A stretch of 64,000 nucleotides of DNA from assembly GCA_031399165.1 (NCBI GenBank), contig JANNOO010000041.1:3488-67487 (forward strand). Direction: 5' to 3'. Every line of letters begins with the position of its first letter. Positions within the stretch are counted from its first letter, which is position 1. The notes beneath the pieces are model-generated. The model had not been told where the DNA came from. It saw only the letters and a list, made by a program, of their open reading frames with translations, and searched no databases. Positions 34,901-44,144 of the stretch are shown here, one piece after another. Source of the DNA: JAKFWI01 sp031399165. Lineage in GTDB: Bacteria; Pseudomonadota; Alphaproteobacteria; Caulobacterales; Aquidulcibacteraceae. A program made the position numbers and the translations under genes.

Positions 34901-35186
34901 CGCCCGCCTCGATCTAAGGGCTCAATGAGCCTGCTAACAAAGGCGCTTGAAGGCAGGCGCGGGCGCCTCAAAAAGAGCGCTGTAATCCGTGCTGACCTAT
35001 CGCGCTGTTGGATTGAAATTCGCCAGGTGGGCGAGTTCTGTTTATCTGTTGACACTTAGCCAAGGCCGCCCAGCGCGAAGACGCTAAAATCTTTTCAAAT
35101 CAAGCTGAAATGGCGTGGCCCGCCGCTTGCATAGATTTTCAGCGCAGTAGTAAATCATTGCTTAACGCGCTTGGAGACTCTTCCCT
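34901..35186. other. spacer between phosphatase and sugar transferase
   Basis: No convincing gene. A 65-codon minus-strand frame (34858-35055, GTG start) overlaps the phosphatase start as GTGA but has no family resemblance. TTGACA at 35049-35054 lacks a good -10; TTGCAT (35127-35132) with TAAATC (35151-35156) is a weak promoter candidate for the plus-strand genes. Confidence 0.35.
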
Positions 35187-35942
35187 ATGGTAACCCAAAC
35201 GGCCATCGCCGATCGCGAGTACGCAATCGGCGCTGGAAGCGGCGCAGCGGCCACGATTTCGGTGGATCGCCGGCTTGCGCGCGCTCATGCCGTTACTGAC
35301 CCACAGGTTGTAATCAGCGCCAAGCGCGCCAATGCGCTGCCAAAGCGGGCTATGGACCTGGTGATCGCCGTTCTGGCGTTAATCTTCCTTTCTCCTATAT
35401 TACTCACAGCCGCCCTGCTGGTGAAGCTGAACGATGGCGGCCCGGTGTTCTTTGGCCACCGCCGCGCCGGCCGTCACGGCCGTCAGTTCCAATGCTGGAA
35501 GTTCCGCTCGATGGCGGTTAACGCCGACGAAATCTTGCGCCGCCATTTCAAGGAATATCCCGAAGCGCTGGTTGAGTGGCGGGCAACGCAAAAGCTGCGG
35601 GACGATCCTCGCGTCACCCGGATTGGCTGGTTCCTGCGCGCTACAAGCATCGACGAGCTGCCACAATTGTTCAACGTGCTGCTCGGCGAGATGAGCATTG
35701 TCGGCCCCCGCCCGGTACCGCGCGCTGAGCTGAACGAGCGCTATGGCAAAGATCGCCGCTATTATCTGCTGGTCCGCCCTGGGATCACCGGCCTGTGGCA
35801 GGTCAGCGGCCGCTCCAACACCACATATCAGCGCCGCGTCGCGCTTGACCGTGAATACGCGACGGGCTGGACGCTGGCCAAGGATGTCCAGATCATCCTG
35901 AAGACCATTCCGGCGGTCTTGAAGTCAGAAGGCGCGCGATAA
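35187..35942 (+). CDS. undecaprenyl-phosphate sugar phosphotransferase (ExoY/WbaP-type)
   Basis: A 251-residue initiating transferase that places the first sugar-phosphate on undecaprenyl phosphate at the inner membrane. A 50-residue N-terminal tail precedes one membrane helix (about 55-77, MDLVIAVLALIFLSPILL). The bacterial sugar-transferase domain has GPVFFGHRRAGRHGRQFQCWKFRSM, DPRVTRIGWFLRATSIDELPQLFNVL, MSIVGPRPVP and PGITGLWQVSGRS. The short one-TM form matches ExoY/PssA rather than full-length WbaP. It starts the plus-strand assembly genes and is followed by a strong terminator. Confidence 0.92.
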   Translation: MVTQTAIADREYAIGAGSGAAATISVDRRLARAHAVTDPQVVISAKRANALPKRAMDLVIAVLALIFLSPILLTAALLVKLNDGGPVFFGHRRAGRHGRQFQCWKFRSMAVNADEILRRHFKEYPEALVEWRATQKLRDDPRVTRIGWFLRATSIDELPQLFNVLLGEMSIVGPRPVPRAELNERYGKDRRYYLLVRPGITGLWQVSGRSNTTYQRRVALDREYATGWTLAKDVQIILKTIPAVLKSEGAR

Positions 35943-35965
35943 GCGAATCCGCCAGATCTTAGACA

Positions 35966-35998
35966 AACGCCGGCCCTGGGGCCGGCGTTTTGTTTTTG
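35966..35998 (+). terminator. rho-independent terminator
   Basis: Stem ACGCCGGCC/GGCCGGCGT with loop CTGG, extended by A-T pairs and followed by TTTTGTTTTT. It ends the sugar-transferase transcript. Confidence 0.9.
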
Positions 35999-36072
35999 CC
36001 ATTTACCTATCGCCCAGCGCGGGAACCTGGCGCGCGACTTGCACGCGTTGATCCTATTTACTGGAGATTAGC

Positions 36073-36840
36073 ATGCGCGCTCCGCTCGCAGTGATCGCAG
36101 CCCTATCCATCGTCATCGCCCCCGCCACCGCAGCGGCGCAAGCCGGCCAGGGCGGCGCGTCCGAGCAGGAACTGGTTGTCGTCGGTGAAGAAGCGCAAGC
36201 GTCGTGGCGGGCCATGATGACCCTCCGCGTCGGCGAAGACGGCTGCTACGACACCGATGGCGGCTTGCCCGAAGCCCAAGAAGATGGCCGGCGCCTCAAA
36301 GTTTGGGGCTGCAACGGCACCTCAGCGCAATCGTTCCTGCTCGAAAACGGCGTTCTTTACGCCGGCTACGACAAGACGGCGCAGGTCGTGCCTGACATCA
36401 AGCCGGACTGGACGGGCTGTCACGAGCGCACGCTGCGCTCACAGGTCCGCTTCTATCGCTTTTCCACTTGCACCGGCACGGCGCACGCAACTGGCGTTGA
36501 AGCCAATCTGTATGATCCGGCCAACGCCATCCTGCGCAGCCACACGCCGGCTGGAGAAGACGTCCTTACCGAGGGCCGCCCCCTTCTCGTCGCACCTATC
36601 ACGGACAAAAGCCCGGCGCGCGCCGTCTGGGAATTTCTGCCGAAGCGCCAATTGATCCGCGCCATTGGCGCCAATCTCTGCATCACGCCGCCGCCGGGAG
36701 ACAGCACACTGGGCGCGCCGCTTGTGCTCGATAACTGCGATAACCCGATGGTGGGCGAAGCCGGACGGCCCGGCGACAATGACGGCCGGGCGCGTATCAG
36801 CTTCCGCGCGCGCAGCGCGCAAGGCGGCCAGTTTTGGTAG
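36073..36840 (+). CDS. secreted ricin-type lectin-like protein, unknown
   Basis: A 255-residue exported protein: signal peptide at about 1-22 (TAAAQA). Two segments recall beta-trefoil carbohydrate-binding repeats: CYDTDGG...LKVWGCNGTSAQSFLL near 57-96 and LCITPPPGDSTLGAPLVLDNCD near 200-222, with paired Cys spaced as in R-type lectins and near-QxW positions. Assignment to the ricin-B superfamily is tentative. It lies between the initiating transferase and the glycosyltransferases and could bind the polymer outside the cell. It has its own short leader behind the terminator. Confidence 0.6.
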   Translation: MRAPLAVIAALSIVIAPATAAAQAGQGGASEQELVVVGEEAQASWRAMMTLRVGEDGCYDTDGGLPEAQEDGRRLKVWGCNGTSAQSFLLENGVLYAGYDKTAQVVPDIKPDWTGCHERTLRSQVRFYRFSTCTGTAHATGVEANLYDPANAILRSHTPAGEDVLTEGRPLLVAPITDKSPARAVWEFLPKRQLIRAIGANLCITPPPGDSTLGAPLVLDNCDNPMVGEAGRPGDNDGRARISFRARSAQGGQFW

Positions 36841-36997
36841 GCGCCGAGGCGTGAGCCAGGGCGTCACGGATTTGAAGCGCTGCGCTTGCACCAGGTCGGG
36901 CCATTTTTCCGTGCAGGCCAGGCTCGAAAATTAAATCGTAAGCGGGCATTAACAAACGGCGGCAGAAGCGCAGCATCAGTCTTGCATGGGAAGTTGC

Positions 36998-38245
36998 ATG
37001 CCATTTGACACACCTGAGCGGATGCAGCCGCTGAAAATCTTCCTGCACGATTACGCCGGCCATCCCTTCCAGGCCGGGCTGTCGCGGGCGCTGGCCGCGC
37101 GCGGCCATGCCGTCACGCACGCCTTCTTCGCCGGCGATCCTGGCCCTAAGGGCGATCTGCAGCGCAAGCCAGCCGATTCCGCAACGCTGAGCTTTGCGCC
37201 GATCGATATTAACGTGCCCTATACGAAGACCAATTTCATCCGCCGGCGCTTCCTTGATTTGCGCTACGGAAAGGCCGCTGCGGCCGAAATCGAGCGCCAA
37301 AAGCCTGATATTGTGTTCAGCGGCAACACGCCGACCGAAGCGCAGGAAGCGATTGTGCGCGCCTGCCAGCGCATCGGCGCCAAATTCATCTTCTGGTGCC
37401 AGGACTATTACTCGGTCGCGGTTTCAAAGCTGCTGACCAAAAAGCTCGGCCTGCTCGGCTCGGCGATCGGCAGCTATTACACGGCTCTGGAACGGCGCCA
37501 GATGCGCGCGTCCGAAGCCATCATTCTAATCACCAGCGATTTTGCCCCACTCGCCCGCTCCTGGGGCATAGCGGCCGAGCGGCTGCACGTTGTCCCGAAC
37601 TGGGGCCCGATCGACAGCATACCCGTCCTGAGCAAGGACAACGCTTGGGCCCGGGAACACGATCTCGCTGATAAGATGGTTTTTCTTTATTCAGGAACGA
37701 TCGGCTTCAAGCACAATCCGGAACTGCTTGTGGCGCTGGCTGAGAAATACAGGGCCAATCCCAAGGTGCGGGTGGTGGTGACCGCCGGCGGCGTAGCGCA
37801 CAAACACCTGGAAACGCGCAAGCAGGAGCTGAAGCTCGATAACCTATTGCTCCTGGGCCTGCAGCCGTTTGACCGCTTCGCTGAAGTATTGGCGACCGGC
37901 GACGTGCTGACGGCCGTGATTGAGCATGATGCGGGCGCGTTCTCCGTGCCGTCCAAAATGCTTTCCTATCTGTGCGCAGCGCGGCCCATCCTGCTTGCGG
38001 CGCCGGCGGAAAACCTCGCGGCCAAGATTATGCTGCAGATCAATGCAGGCGCCGTCGTGGATCCGTCCGATCAAGCCGGCTTCGTCGCCGCCGCGGATTT
38101 GATCGCTGATGGTGAACGGCGCGAAACCATGGCCGCCGCCGCGCGCGCTTACGCTGAAGAGAATTTTGACATATCGCGTGTTACAGACCGCATGGAAGCA
38201 ATCTTCGCCAAGACTATCCTCTCTGGCGCAAAACCTGCAATTTAG
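36998..38245 (+). CDS. GT4-family glycosyltransferase (WcaI-like)
   Basis: A 415-residue GT-B glycosyltransferase. The N-terminal domain starts LKIFLHDYAGHPFQAGLSRALAARGH. The donor-binding C-terminal half has MVFLYSGTIGFKHNPELLVALAEKY, LLLGLQPFDRFAEVLATGDVLTAVIEHDAGAFSVPSKMLSYLCAARPIL, the E-x7-E-like sugar-nucleotide site. It resembles WcaI-type transferases of colanic-acid-like pathways. Start choice: GGGAAG lies 7 bases before ATG 36998; ATGs at 36986 and 37022 are alternatives. Acceptor and donor are unknown. Confidence 0.85.
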   Translation: MPFDTPERMQPLKIFLHDYAGHPFQAGLSRALAARGHAVTHAFFAGDPGPKGDLQRKPADSATLSFAPIDINVPYTKTNFIRRRFLDLRYGKAAAAEIERQKPDIVFSGNTPTEAQEAIVRACQRIGAKFIFWCQDYYSVAVSKLLTKKLGLLGSAIGSYYTALERRQMRASEAIILITSDFAPLARSWGIAAERLHVVPNWGPIDSIPVLSKDNAWAREHDLADKMVFLYSGTIGFKHNPELLVALAEKYRANPKVRVVVTAGGVAHKHLETRKQELKLDNLLLLGLQPFDRFAEVLATGDVLTAVIEHDAGAFSVPSKMLSYLCAARPILLAAPAENLAAKIMLQINAGAVVDPSDQAGFVAAADLIADGERRETMAAAARAYAEENFDISRVTDRMEAIFAKTILSGAKPAI

Positions 38246-38292
38246 GGCCGTAGGCGCGGCTTTAACCCGATTTGGTTCACTAGGAGAATGTA

Positions 38293-39261
38293 ATGCGCAC
38301 GGCGTTGGTGTGTGGGGCTGGCGGTTTCATTGGCGGCCATCTGGTAAAGCGCCTGAAGCGGGAAGGCTTTTGGGTGCGGGGCGTTGACCTCAAGCACCAT
38401 GAATATTCCGAGACAGAGGCAGACGATTTCCTGGTCGGTGATTTGCGCGACCAATACCTGGTGCGCAACGTGATCGATCGCCGTTTCGACGAAGTCTACC
38501 AGCTCGCCGCTGATATGGGCGGCGCCGGCTATATCTTCACCGGCGATAACGACGCCCAGATCATGCACAATTCGGCGACGATCAATTTGAACGTCCTCGA
38601 CGCGGCGCATAAGCGCAACATCAAGCGCATCTTCTATTCTTCGTCGGCATGCATGTACCCGGCGTACAATCAGGAAGATCCGGACAATCCCAATTGCGCC
38701 GAGGGCAGCGCCTACCCGGCCGCGCCCGATAGCGAATATGGCTGGGAGAAATTGTTCTCCGAGCGCCTCTACCTGACCTACGGCCGCAATTACGGCATGG
38801 ATACGCGCGTCGCGCGCTACCACAACATTTTCGGCCCCGAAGGCACGTGGGATGGCGGCAAGGAAAAAGCCCCGGCCGCCATGTGCCGCAAGATCGCCCG
38901 CGCCGCCAATGACGGATCAATCGAGATCTGGGGCGACGGCAAGCAGACGCGCTCGTTCCTGTATGTCGATGAATGCGTTGAAGGCACCACGCGCCTGCTG
39001 CGTTCGGACGTGAAAGTGCCGGTCAACATCGGCTCCGAAGAGATGGTCACGATCAACCAGCTCGCCGCCATCGTTGCAGACATCGCGGGCAAGACGATCG
39101 AGCTCAACCACATTCCGGGCCCGACCGGCGTGCGCGGCCGCAACTCGGATAACCGCCTGATCCGGGAATTGCTGCAATGGGCGCCGAGCCAAAGCCTGAA
39201 GGCCGGCCTTGAGCCAACCTACGAATGGATCGATCGGCAAGTCAGGCGCAACGCCGCTTGA
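38293..39261 (+). CDS. GDP-mannose 3,5-epimerase-like SDR
   Basis: A 322-residue extended short-chain dehydrogenase. Rossmann motif GAGGFIGGHL, then QLAADMGGAGYI, SSSACMYPAYNQ with the epimerase Cys, the catalytic YGWEK Tyr-Lys pair, RYHNIFGPEGTWDGGKEKAPAAMCRK with the second conserved Lys, and IWGDGKQTRSFLYVDECVEGT. These residues match GDP-D-mannose 3,5-epimerase, which yields GDP-L-galactose (and GDP-L-gulose), rather than a generic UDP-sugar epimerase. ATG preceded by AGGAGAATGTA. It would supply L-galactose to the polymer. Confidence 0.88.
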   Translation: MRTALVCGAGGFIGGHLVKRLKREGFWVRGVDLKHHEYSETEADDFLVGDLRDQYLVRNVIDRRFDEVYQLAADMGGAGYIFTGDNDAQIMHNSATINLNVLDAAHKRNIKRIFYSSSACMYPAYNQEDPDNPNCAEGSAYPAAPDSEYGWEKLFSERLYLTYGRNYGMDTRVARYHNIFGPEGTWDGGKEKAPAAMCRKIARAANDGSIEIWGDGKQTRSFLYVDECVEGTTRLLRSDVKVPVNIGSEEMVTINQLAAIVADIAGKTIELNHIPGPTGVRGRNSDNRLIRELLQWAPSQSLKAGLEPTYEWIDRQVRRNAA

Positions 39262-39281
39262 TCGAAGCGTGAACACAAGGC

Positions 39282-39316
39282 AAAGCGCCGGCGCGTTGAG
39301 CGCGCGCTTTGTTGTT
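39282..39316 (+). terminator. probable terminator after the epimerase gene
   Basis: Arms AAAGCGC / GCGCTTT with an inner CGCG pairing, followed by a broken T-run TTTGTTGTT. It lies in the 63-base gap before the next gene and may only partly terminate. Confidence 0.5.
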
Positions 39317-39324
39317 GGTGCTTA

Positions 39325-40422
39325 ATGCGAGTTTTATGGATCAGGCGCGGCGCCTCTAGCGCGGATGCTGGCGACAGCATCTACGACGACAAGCTCCAGC
39401 GCGCGCTGGCCGATCGCTTTGCGATCACCAATCTTACGCTGACGCGCAATAGGCGCATGCGCCAGTTGGCGCATGCCGGATTGTCGCTCAGTCTGCCAGA
39501 ACAATTCGGCTCGGGAACGCCGGACGATGAAGGCCGCGTTCGCGCCCAGTTGCCGGCGCATGACGTCGCGATCTTCTCACACGAGCATCTCGACCGCTTT
39601 GCCGGCGTCATGCGACCGCACAGCACGATCCCGTTTATCACGTTGCGCCATAACGTAACGAGCGATTTGATGGCTTCCGTGCTCAGCGCGAACGCCGTGC
39701 TGGCTAGCCTGTACCGCACGATGGCCAATATGCAGGAGCGCGCGGCGCTGCGCGGCCCGCTCTATCAGGCTGTCACCGCAATCTCGGCGCGTGATCTGAA
39801 ACTGCTTACCGCGCTGTCAGGACGGAACGACGTTGCGCTTGTTATGCCCGGCGCGCCGCCTGCGCCGCCGCTGGCGCCAGATGCGGCGCTGCGCCGCGAG
39901 CTTGTTGTGTCTGGAACCTATGATTGGTTCCCCAAGGCCCGCGACATCCGCCGCTTTGTCGAAGAATACGCGGCCGCGCCGGCGCCAGACACGAATCTGT
40001 ATTTAGGCGCAGGCGTTCCGGAAGAATTGCGCGCCAAACTCGGCGGCGGCGGCGAACAATCGCTGGACTACGCCGCCGCGATCCGCTTCGGCATGATAAC
40101 AGATCGTTTCACCGCCGGCCACAAGTTGAAGACTGCCGCCTACCTGATGAACAATTGCGCGGTGATCTCGTTCGCCCGGGTCAGCGATGACTTCGCAGGT
40201 TTCCCGCACGCCAAGCGCTGGATATTCGAGATCCAGGACGTGGCGGAGATCGGCCCGGTCATGGATCAGATGATCAGCCGGCCGGGCGCGGAAGCGCGGG
40301 CCGAGCTTGGCGCATTCAAGAACGAAATCGCCGCCACGCTGAACTGGAAGGTCCAGGCCCAAGCGCTGGCGAGCGCCATAGACAGGGCGCTTCTTAAGCG
40401 AGATGCAAGGCTAAGCGTGTAG
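39325..40422 (+). CDS. glycosyltransferase-like protein (GT-B fold, family unclear)
   Basis: A 365-residue protein starting MRVLWIRRGASSADAGDSIYDDKL. It has glycosyltransferase-like elements: HDVAIFSHEHLDRF and ITLRHNVTSDLMASVL in the N-terminal domain, then ELVVSGTYDWFPKARDIRRFVEEY at the domain boundary and DRFTAGHKLKTAAYLMNNCAVISF in the donor site. 'TYDWFPKARD' recalls GT4/GumK-like enzymes. It has no signal peptide or TM segment. It lies between the epimerase and polymerase genes, supporting a role in repeat-unit assembly. Confidence 0.7.
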   Translation: MRVLWIRRGASSADAGDSIYDDKLQRALADRFAITNLTLTRNRRMRQLAHAGLSLSLPEQFGSGTPDDEGRVRAQLPAHDVAIFSHEHLDRFAGVMRPHSTIPFITLRHNVTSDLMASVLSANAVLASLYRTMANMQERAALRGPLYQAVTAISARDLKLLTALSGRNDVALVMPGAPPAPPLAPDAALRRELVVSGTYDWFPKARDIRRFVEEYAAAPAPDTNLYLGAGVPEELRAKLGGGGEQSLDYAAAIRFGMITDRFTAGHKLKTAAYLMNNCAVISFARVSDDFAGFPHAKRWIFEIQDVAEIGPVMDQMISRPGAEARAELGAFKNEIAATLNWKVQAQALASAIDRALLKRDARLSV

Positions 40423-40473
40423 TCTAGACGAGGCTCTCGTAGAACCGAGCGCGCAAAAGGCAACGAACGGTTA

Positions 40474-41808
40474 ATGCAAACAGCCGCCGCCCCCCCTTAC
40501 CAGGACGCGCCGCCACAAAAGTCCGTGGCGCGCGATGCGGGCGTTTTCGCGCGCTTCAAACTGCAGATCCTTGGCGCGGTGTTCCTGCAGCGCATCGGTC
40601 TGAACGCCGCAATCGGCGGACAGAGCTTCCCGCTTCCGGTCACCATGTTCCTCACCCCGCTCGTGGTTTTTTGGAACCTGTTTACGGGCGCCGGGACGAT
40701 CGCGCGCAATCGCCTTACGCTTTACCTGGGTTTTATCGTCGCGATCACGATCAGCACGATCGCCGCCGACGGCGGCTCGATATTCTCGTTGTTCCTGGTC
40801 GCTGGCATCTACGCGATGTTTGTGTTTCCGGTCGCGCTCGATGAGCCAGGCTACAAGCGCTTTTTCCGGCTGCTCGCCAACACCGCGACGATCATCTGCG
40901 TGCTGGGCTCGCTACAATACGCCATTCAGTATGTCTGGTCGCCCAATTGGCTTTTCAGCTGGCGCCAGGTCGTGCCGCCGCAAATCCTGATCGAGTTCAA
41001 TACGCTGAACATGATCCAATGGCCAAATACGATCTACAAGGCCAACGGCTTTTTTCTCATGGAGGCGTCCTATCAGTCGCAAATGGCGGCGCGGGCGCTG
41101 CTGATTTCGATCTTCATCCTGAGGGATTTCCGCTACCTGCCGGCGCTCGGCCTCGGCCTTGTCACCGCTTATTCAGGCACCGGCATTGTGTTGTTCCTGA
41201 TCTTTGGCGCCCTGCCGCTGCTGATCGTGATGATGCGCAACAGCAAGCTCAAGATGTTCGCGCCGGTCGGCCTCCTGCTTGCGCCGCTGGTTGTTCTGCT
41301 GCTGTGGGACCAGCTCAATCTAAGCCTGTTTATTGATCGCCTGGGAGAATTCACCAACCCCCGGTCGAGCGGTTACGCGCGCTTCGTCACCAGCCAGATG
41401 ATGTTCAAGATGTTCAGCGAGTCGGACTTCGTTACCTTGCTGTTCGGCGCGGGACCGGGCGCAACCGATGGCTATCTTGCAGGCGTCAAAACGGCCGGCG
41501 AATCTTTCGCCTCGACGTGGATCAAGCTCATCCTTGACTATGGCCTGATTGGCTTCGCGACCTTCCTGGCGTTTTTCTATACCTGCATGAAGGAGACGCT
41601 GCGTTCGCATTGGCTGGCGGTTGCGTTCTCGTTCCACTTCTTCGTGCTGGATGGCGGGTTCGCGGTGCCGCAGCAGGCGTTTATGTCGCTGCTGCTCGGC
41701 GGCTTCGTCGTCCTTCGGGCGGCAAATTCGTCACAGCCGCAGAGCTGGGCGCCAGCGCCTGGCCCCCGGCGCGCGCCCGCCGGCCCTCAGGCCGGGATGC
41801 GGACGTAG
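40474..41808 (+). CDS. Wzy/O-antigen-ligase-like polysaccharide polymerase
   Basis: A 444-residue integral membrane protein with about eleven helices and a large loop around residues 150-205. The C-terminal region has LLFGAGPGATDGY...STWIKLILDYGLIGFATFLAFFYT, the loop and 'D/E-x-G-x-x-G' helix pattern of Wzy polymerases and O-antigen ligases. It probably polymerises flipped repeat units at the periplasmic face. The 3' end overlaps the convergent FkbM methyltransferase gene by 22 bases. The first 25 and last 30 residues are hydrophilic, Pro/Ala-rich tails. Confidence 0.82.
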   Translation: MQTAAAPPYQDAPPQKSVARDAGVFARFKLQILGAVFLQRIGLNAAIGGQSFPLPVTMFLTPLVVFWNLFTGAGTIARNRLTLYLGFIVAITISTIAADGGSIFSLFLVAGIYAMFVFPVALDEPGYKRFFRLLANTATIICVLGSLQYAIQYVWSPNWLFSWRQVVPPQILIEFNTLNMIQWPNTIYKANGFFLMEASYQSQMAARALLISIFILRDFRYLPALGLGLVTAYSGTGIVLFLIFGALPLLIVMMRNSKLKMFAPVGLLLAPLVVLLLWDQLNLSLFIDRLGEFTNPRSSGYARFVTSQMMFKMFSESDFVTLLFGAGPGATDGYLAGVKTAGESFASTWIKLILDYGLIGFATFLAFFYTCMKETLRSHWLAVAFSFHFFVLDGGFAVPQQAFMSLLLGGFVVLRAANSSQPQSWAPAPGPRRAPAGPQAGMRT

Positions 41809-42572
41809 ATCAGGTTCTCGCCGGAAAGCAGGACTTCAAACGGGCGCGCCGCCATCGCGACTTGCATGGTGCGGCTTGAGCCCTGGCCCGGCAGCATCCA
41901 GTCATGCGGCTCGATGATTACGACGTCGACCGTATCAAGCCAGTCGAGATTGGCTGAGAACAGATCCGCTTCGAACCCTTCGATATCGATCTTGACGATG
42001 AAGGCCTGCGCATCCGGCACGCTTGCGATCAGGTCGCAGATCGTCACCAGATCAACCGTGCCCGCTTCCTGTCGCTTGGTTTGAAACGCCCACGCATCAC
42101 AAGAGCCGGACAACGCAACGCGCCCAGGCTCGCCGCCGACCGCGGCCTGAACCAGACGTGCGTTGGGACAATGACTGATGTTCTCGCGGCACAAGGCGGC
42201 GTTTGCCGGCTCGGGCTCAATCGCGATGACCTGGGCTTTCGGATACTGGCGCGCGAACCAGACGGTCGAGGCGCCGATATTCGCGCCGGCGTCGATGATC
42301 AGGGGCGTTTTGCCCGAATCGATAATCGACCGGTAAGCCTTCTGGATCGCATCGAACTGCGCGTAGCGATGCAGGTCGTAATCTTTCGCGACGAACACCT
42401 GGCGTACGACTTTAGCGTCGCTGTTGCGGGTGCGGATTTTTACGTCGATGGCGCCGCGCACCTTCGCATGGTAGTGCCGCGCGCCAAAAGCGGCAGCCAG
42501 ATGCCGGGCGGGGAACAGCGAGCCCAGATGAAGGGCGTCCTGGATGTTCACCAGAATTTGTTCAAGCAACAT
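41787..42572 (-). CDS. FkbM-family methyltransferase
   Basis: A 261-residue SAM-dependent methyltransferase. The SAM site reads PLIIDAGANIGASTVWFARQYP, followed by VIAIEPEPANAALCRENI and the FkbM signature FIVKIDIEGFEADLF, ending VVIIEPHDWMLPG. FkbM enzymes O-methylate sugars and polyketides; here it could methylate a sugar of the polymer. ATG 42572 follows GGAGGCCCGAAGG; the upstream TTG at 42614 is less likely. It is antisense to its neighbours on both sides. Confidence 0.87.
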   Translation of the reverse strand: MLLEQILVNIQDALHLGSLFPARHLAAAFGARHYHAKVRGAIDVKIRTRNSDAKVVRQVFVAKDYDLHRYAQFDAIQKAYRSIIDSGKTPLIIDAGANIGASTVWFARQYPKAQVIAIEPEPANAALCRENISHCPNARLVQAAVGGEPGRVALSGSCDAWAFQTKRQEAGTVDLVTICDLIASVPDAQAFIVKIDIEGFEADLFSANLDWLDTVDVVIIEPHDWMLPGQGSSRTMQVAMAARPFEVLLSGENLIYVRIPA

Positions 42573-42817
42573 GGCCTTCGGGCCTCCGCCCTGACCCGCC
42601 CCAAAGCCGGACAAAGATCAGGCTCTAATATGTCCCTGTCGCTACAGTGCATAAATCGTGCGCGGCAGACGCTTGCGCCTTTGCGGCGCCGGCCTTTCGC
42701 CTAGACGCGAAAACACTATAACGCTCGCTGCGCCGCCCCTGCTAGTCGCCGCAATTGGCGCGCGATTTGCAGGCCCTGGGCCGGACAGCAGGCCAAAACG
42801 TCAAGGAAACTACGCTG

Positions 42818-43981
42818 ATGAAGCCGACACGCCGCATTCCTGTCGCCGGTCCGGGCATCACCGAAGCCGACATCGCCATGGTCGCCGACGCGGCGCGCAC
42901 CAATTGGTATGAGAACTGGAACGAGTACATCTCCAAGTTCGAGAATTCGGTCGCGGCCTATTGCGGCGTTAAGCACGCCATTGCGGTGCCGCACGCCACC
43001 TCGGCGCTGCACTTGGCGTTCGCCGCCGCCGGCCTGAAAGCGGGCGACGAGGTGATCGTACCGGACGTGACCTGGATCGCCTCCGTGGCCCCCATTTACC
43101 AAACGGGTGCGGAAGCCGTTTTGGTCGATATCACGCGGGATACATGGTGCATTGATCCGGCGGCCGTCGAGCGCGCGATCACGCCCAAGACGAAAGCCAT
43201 CCTCGGCGTCGATCTCTACGGTTCGATGTGCGACTGGAACGCCCTGCGCGCGATCGCCGACAAGCATGGCCTGACCCTGATCGAGGACTGCGCCGAGAGC
43301 CTTGGCTCCAAATACGACGGCAAGCCCGCCGGTTCGCTGGGCGACATGGCGATCCTGAGCTTCCACGGCTCCAAGACCGTCACCTGCGGCGAAGGCGGCA
43401 TGTTCCTCACCAATGACACCAAACTGTTCCAGCGCGCCCTCTTTCTGCGCGACCACGGCCGCACGTCGGTCGCCGGCCGCTACCAGGTGTTCTTCAACAG
43501 CGAGATCGCGTTCAAATACAAGATGAGCTCGATTCAAGCGGCGCTGGGCTATTCGCAGATGCTGCGCATCGACGAACTGATTCAGAAGAAGCGCGACATC
43601 TTCGGGTATTATGAAAAGCGCCTTGCCGGCAAGCCGGGGATAACGATCAACATCGAGCCGGCGAACGTGTTCAACATGTTCTGGATGCCGACCGTCATCC
43701 TCGACAAATCGTTCGGCATGACCAAGACCGATCTTATGGAAGCGATGGACCAGCGCGGCGTCGATACGCGCCCGGTGTTCACACCGCTTTCGACCATGCC
43801 GGCTTTCGCCGGCCTGGAAGCAGCCCAGCGCTTCGCCGACGCCAATGTCGTGGCGGCGGACGTCTCGACTTACGGCATCAACCTGCCCTCAAGCGCACAG
43901 ACCACCGACGCCGACGCGGCGTACGTCGTCGATGCGCTGATGGATTCGATCGGCGCCGCTAAACAAGCCAAGCGCGCCTGA
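42818..43981 (+). CDS. DegT/DnrJ/EryC1/StrS aminotransferase (perosamine-synthase-like)
   Basis: A 387-residue PLP-dependent sugar aminotransferase. VPHATSALHLAFAAAGLKAGDEVIVPDVTW is the cofactor phosphate region; LIEDCAESLGSKYDGKPAGSLGD is the family signature; the Schiff-base Lys is in SFHGSKTVTCGEGGM. Presence of Lys (not His) excludes the RfbH-type dehydrase. Resemblance is closest to GDP-4-keto-6-deoxymannose aminotransferases, but no gmd gene is in the window, so the substrate (GDP- or CDP-4-keto sugar) is open. ATG 42818 has AAGGAAAC upstream. Confidence 0.88.
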   Translation: MKPTRRIPVAGPGITEADIAMVADAARTNWYENWNEYISKFENSVAAYCGVKHAIAVPHATSALHLAFAAAGLKAGDEVIVPDVTWIASVAPIYQTGAEAVLVDITRDTWCIDPAAVERAITPKTKAILGVDLYGSMCDWNALRAIADKHGLTLIEDCAESLGSKYDGKPAGSLGDMAILSFHGSKTVTCGEGGMFLTNDTKLFQRALFLRDHGRTSVAGRYQVFFNSEIAFKYKMSSIQAALGYSQMLRIDELIQKKRDIFGYYEKRLAGKPGITINIEPANVFNMFWMPTVILDKSFGMTKTDLMEAMDQRGVDTRPVFTPLSTMPAFAGLEAAQRFADANVVAADVSTYGINLPSSAQTTDADAAYVVDALMDSIGAAKQAKRA

Positions 43982-43996
43982 GCGCTCCAACGCGAT

Positions 43997-44028
43997 AAAA
44001 AGGCGGCGCCATTAGGCGCTGCCTTTTT
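43997..44028 (+). terminator. rho-independent terminator, nearly bidirectional
   Basis: AAAAAGGCGGCGCC and GGCGCTGCCTTTTT around ATTA form a stem with one mismatch and an A-run/T-run on either side. It follows the aminotransferase stop by 15 bases. Confidence 0.88.
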
Positions 44029-44068
44029 GCGCGCGCCTGCCGCGGCCAAAACCCGTCACCCGCCCCAA

Positions 44069-44098
44069 CAAAAAAGCGGCGCCCGCCGGGACGCCGCC
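44069..44098 (-). terminator. rho-independent terminator of the minus operon
   Basis: On the minus strand GCGGCG, a 10-base loop and CGCCGC are followed by TTTTTT. It lies about 50 bases beyond the stop of the GT2 gene at 44145. Confidence 0.75.
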
Positions 44099-44144
44099 TT
44101 ATCCTGCACTCAAAACCTATAATGCCGCGCGGGAATCTGATTGT

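Noticed and set aside
34858..35055. 65-codon frame before the phosphatase (GTG start, GTGA overlap)
   Set aside because: It has no ribosome site or family resemblance. The overlap alone is weak evidence in this start-codon-rich DNA.
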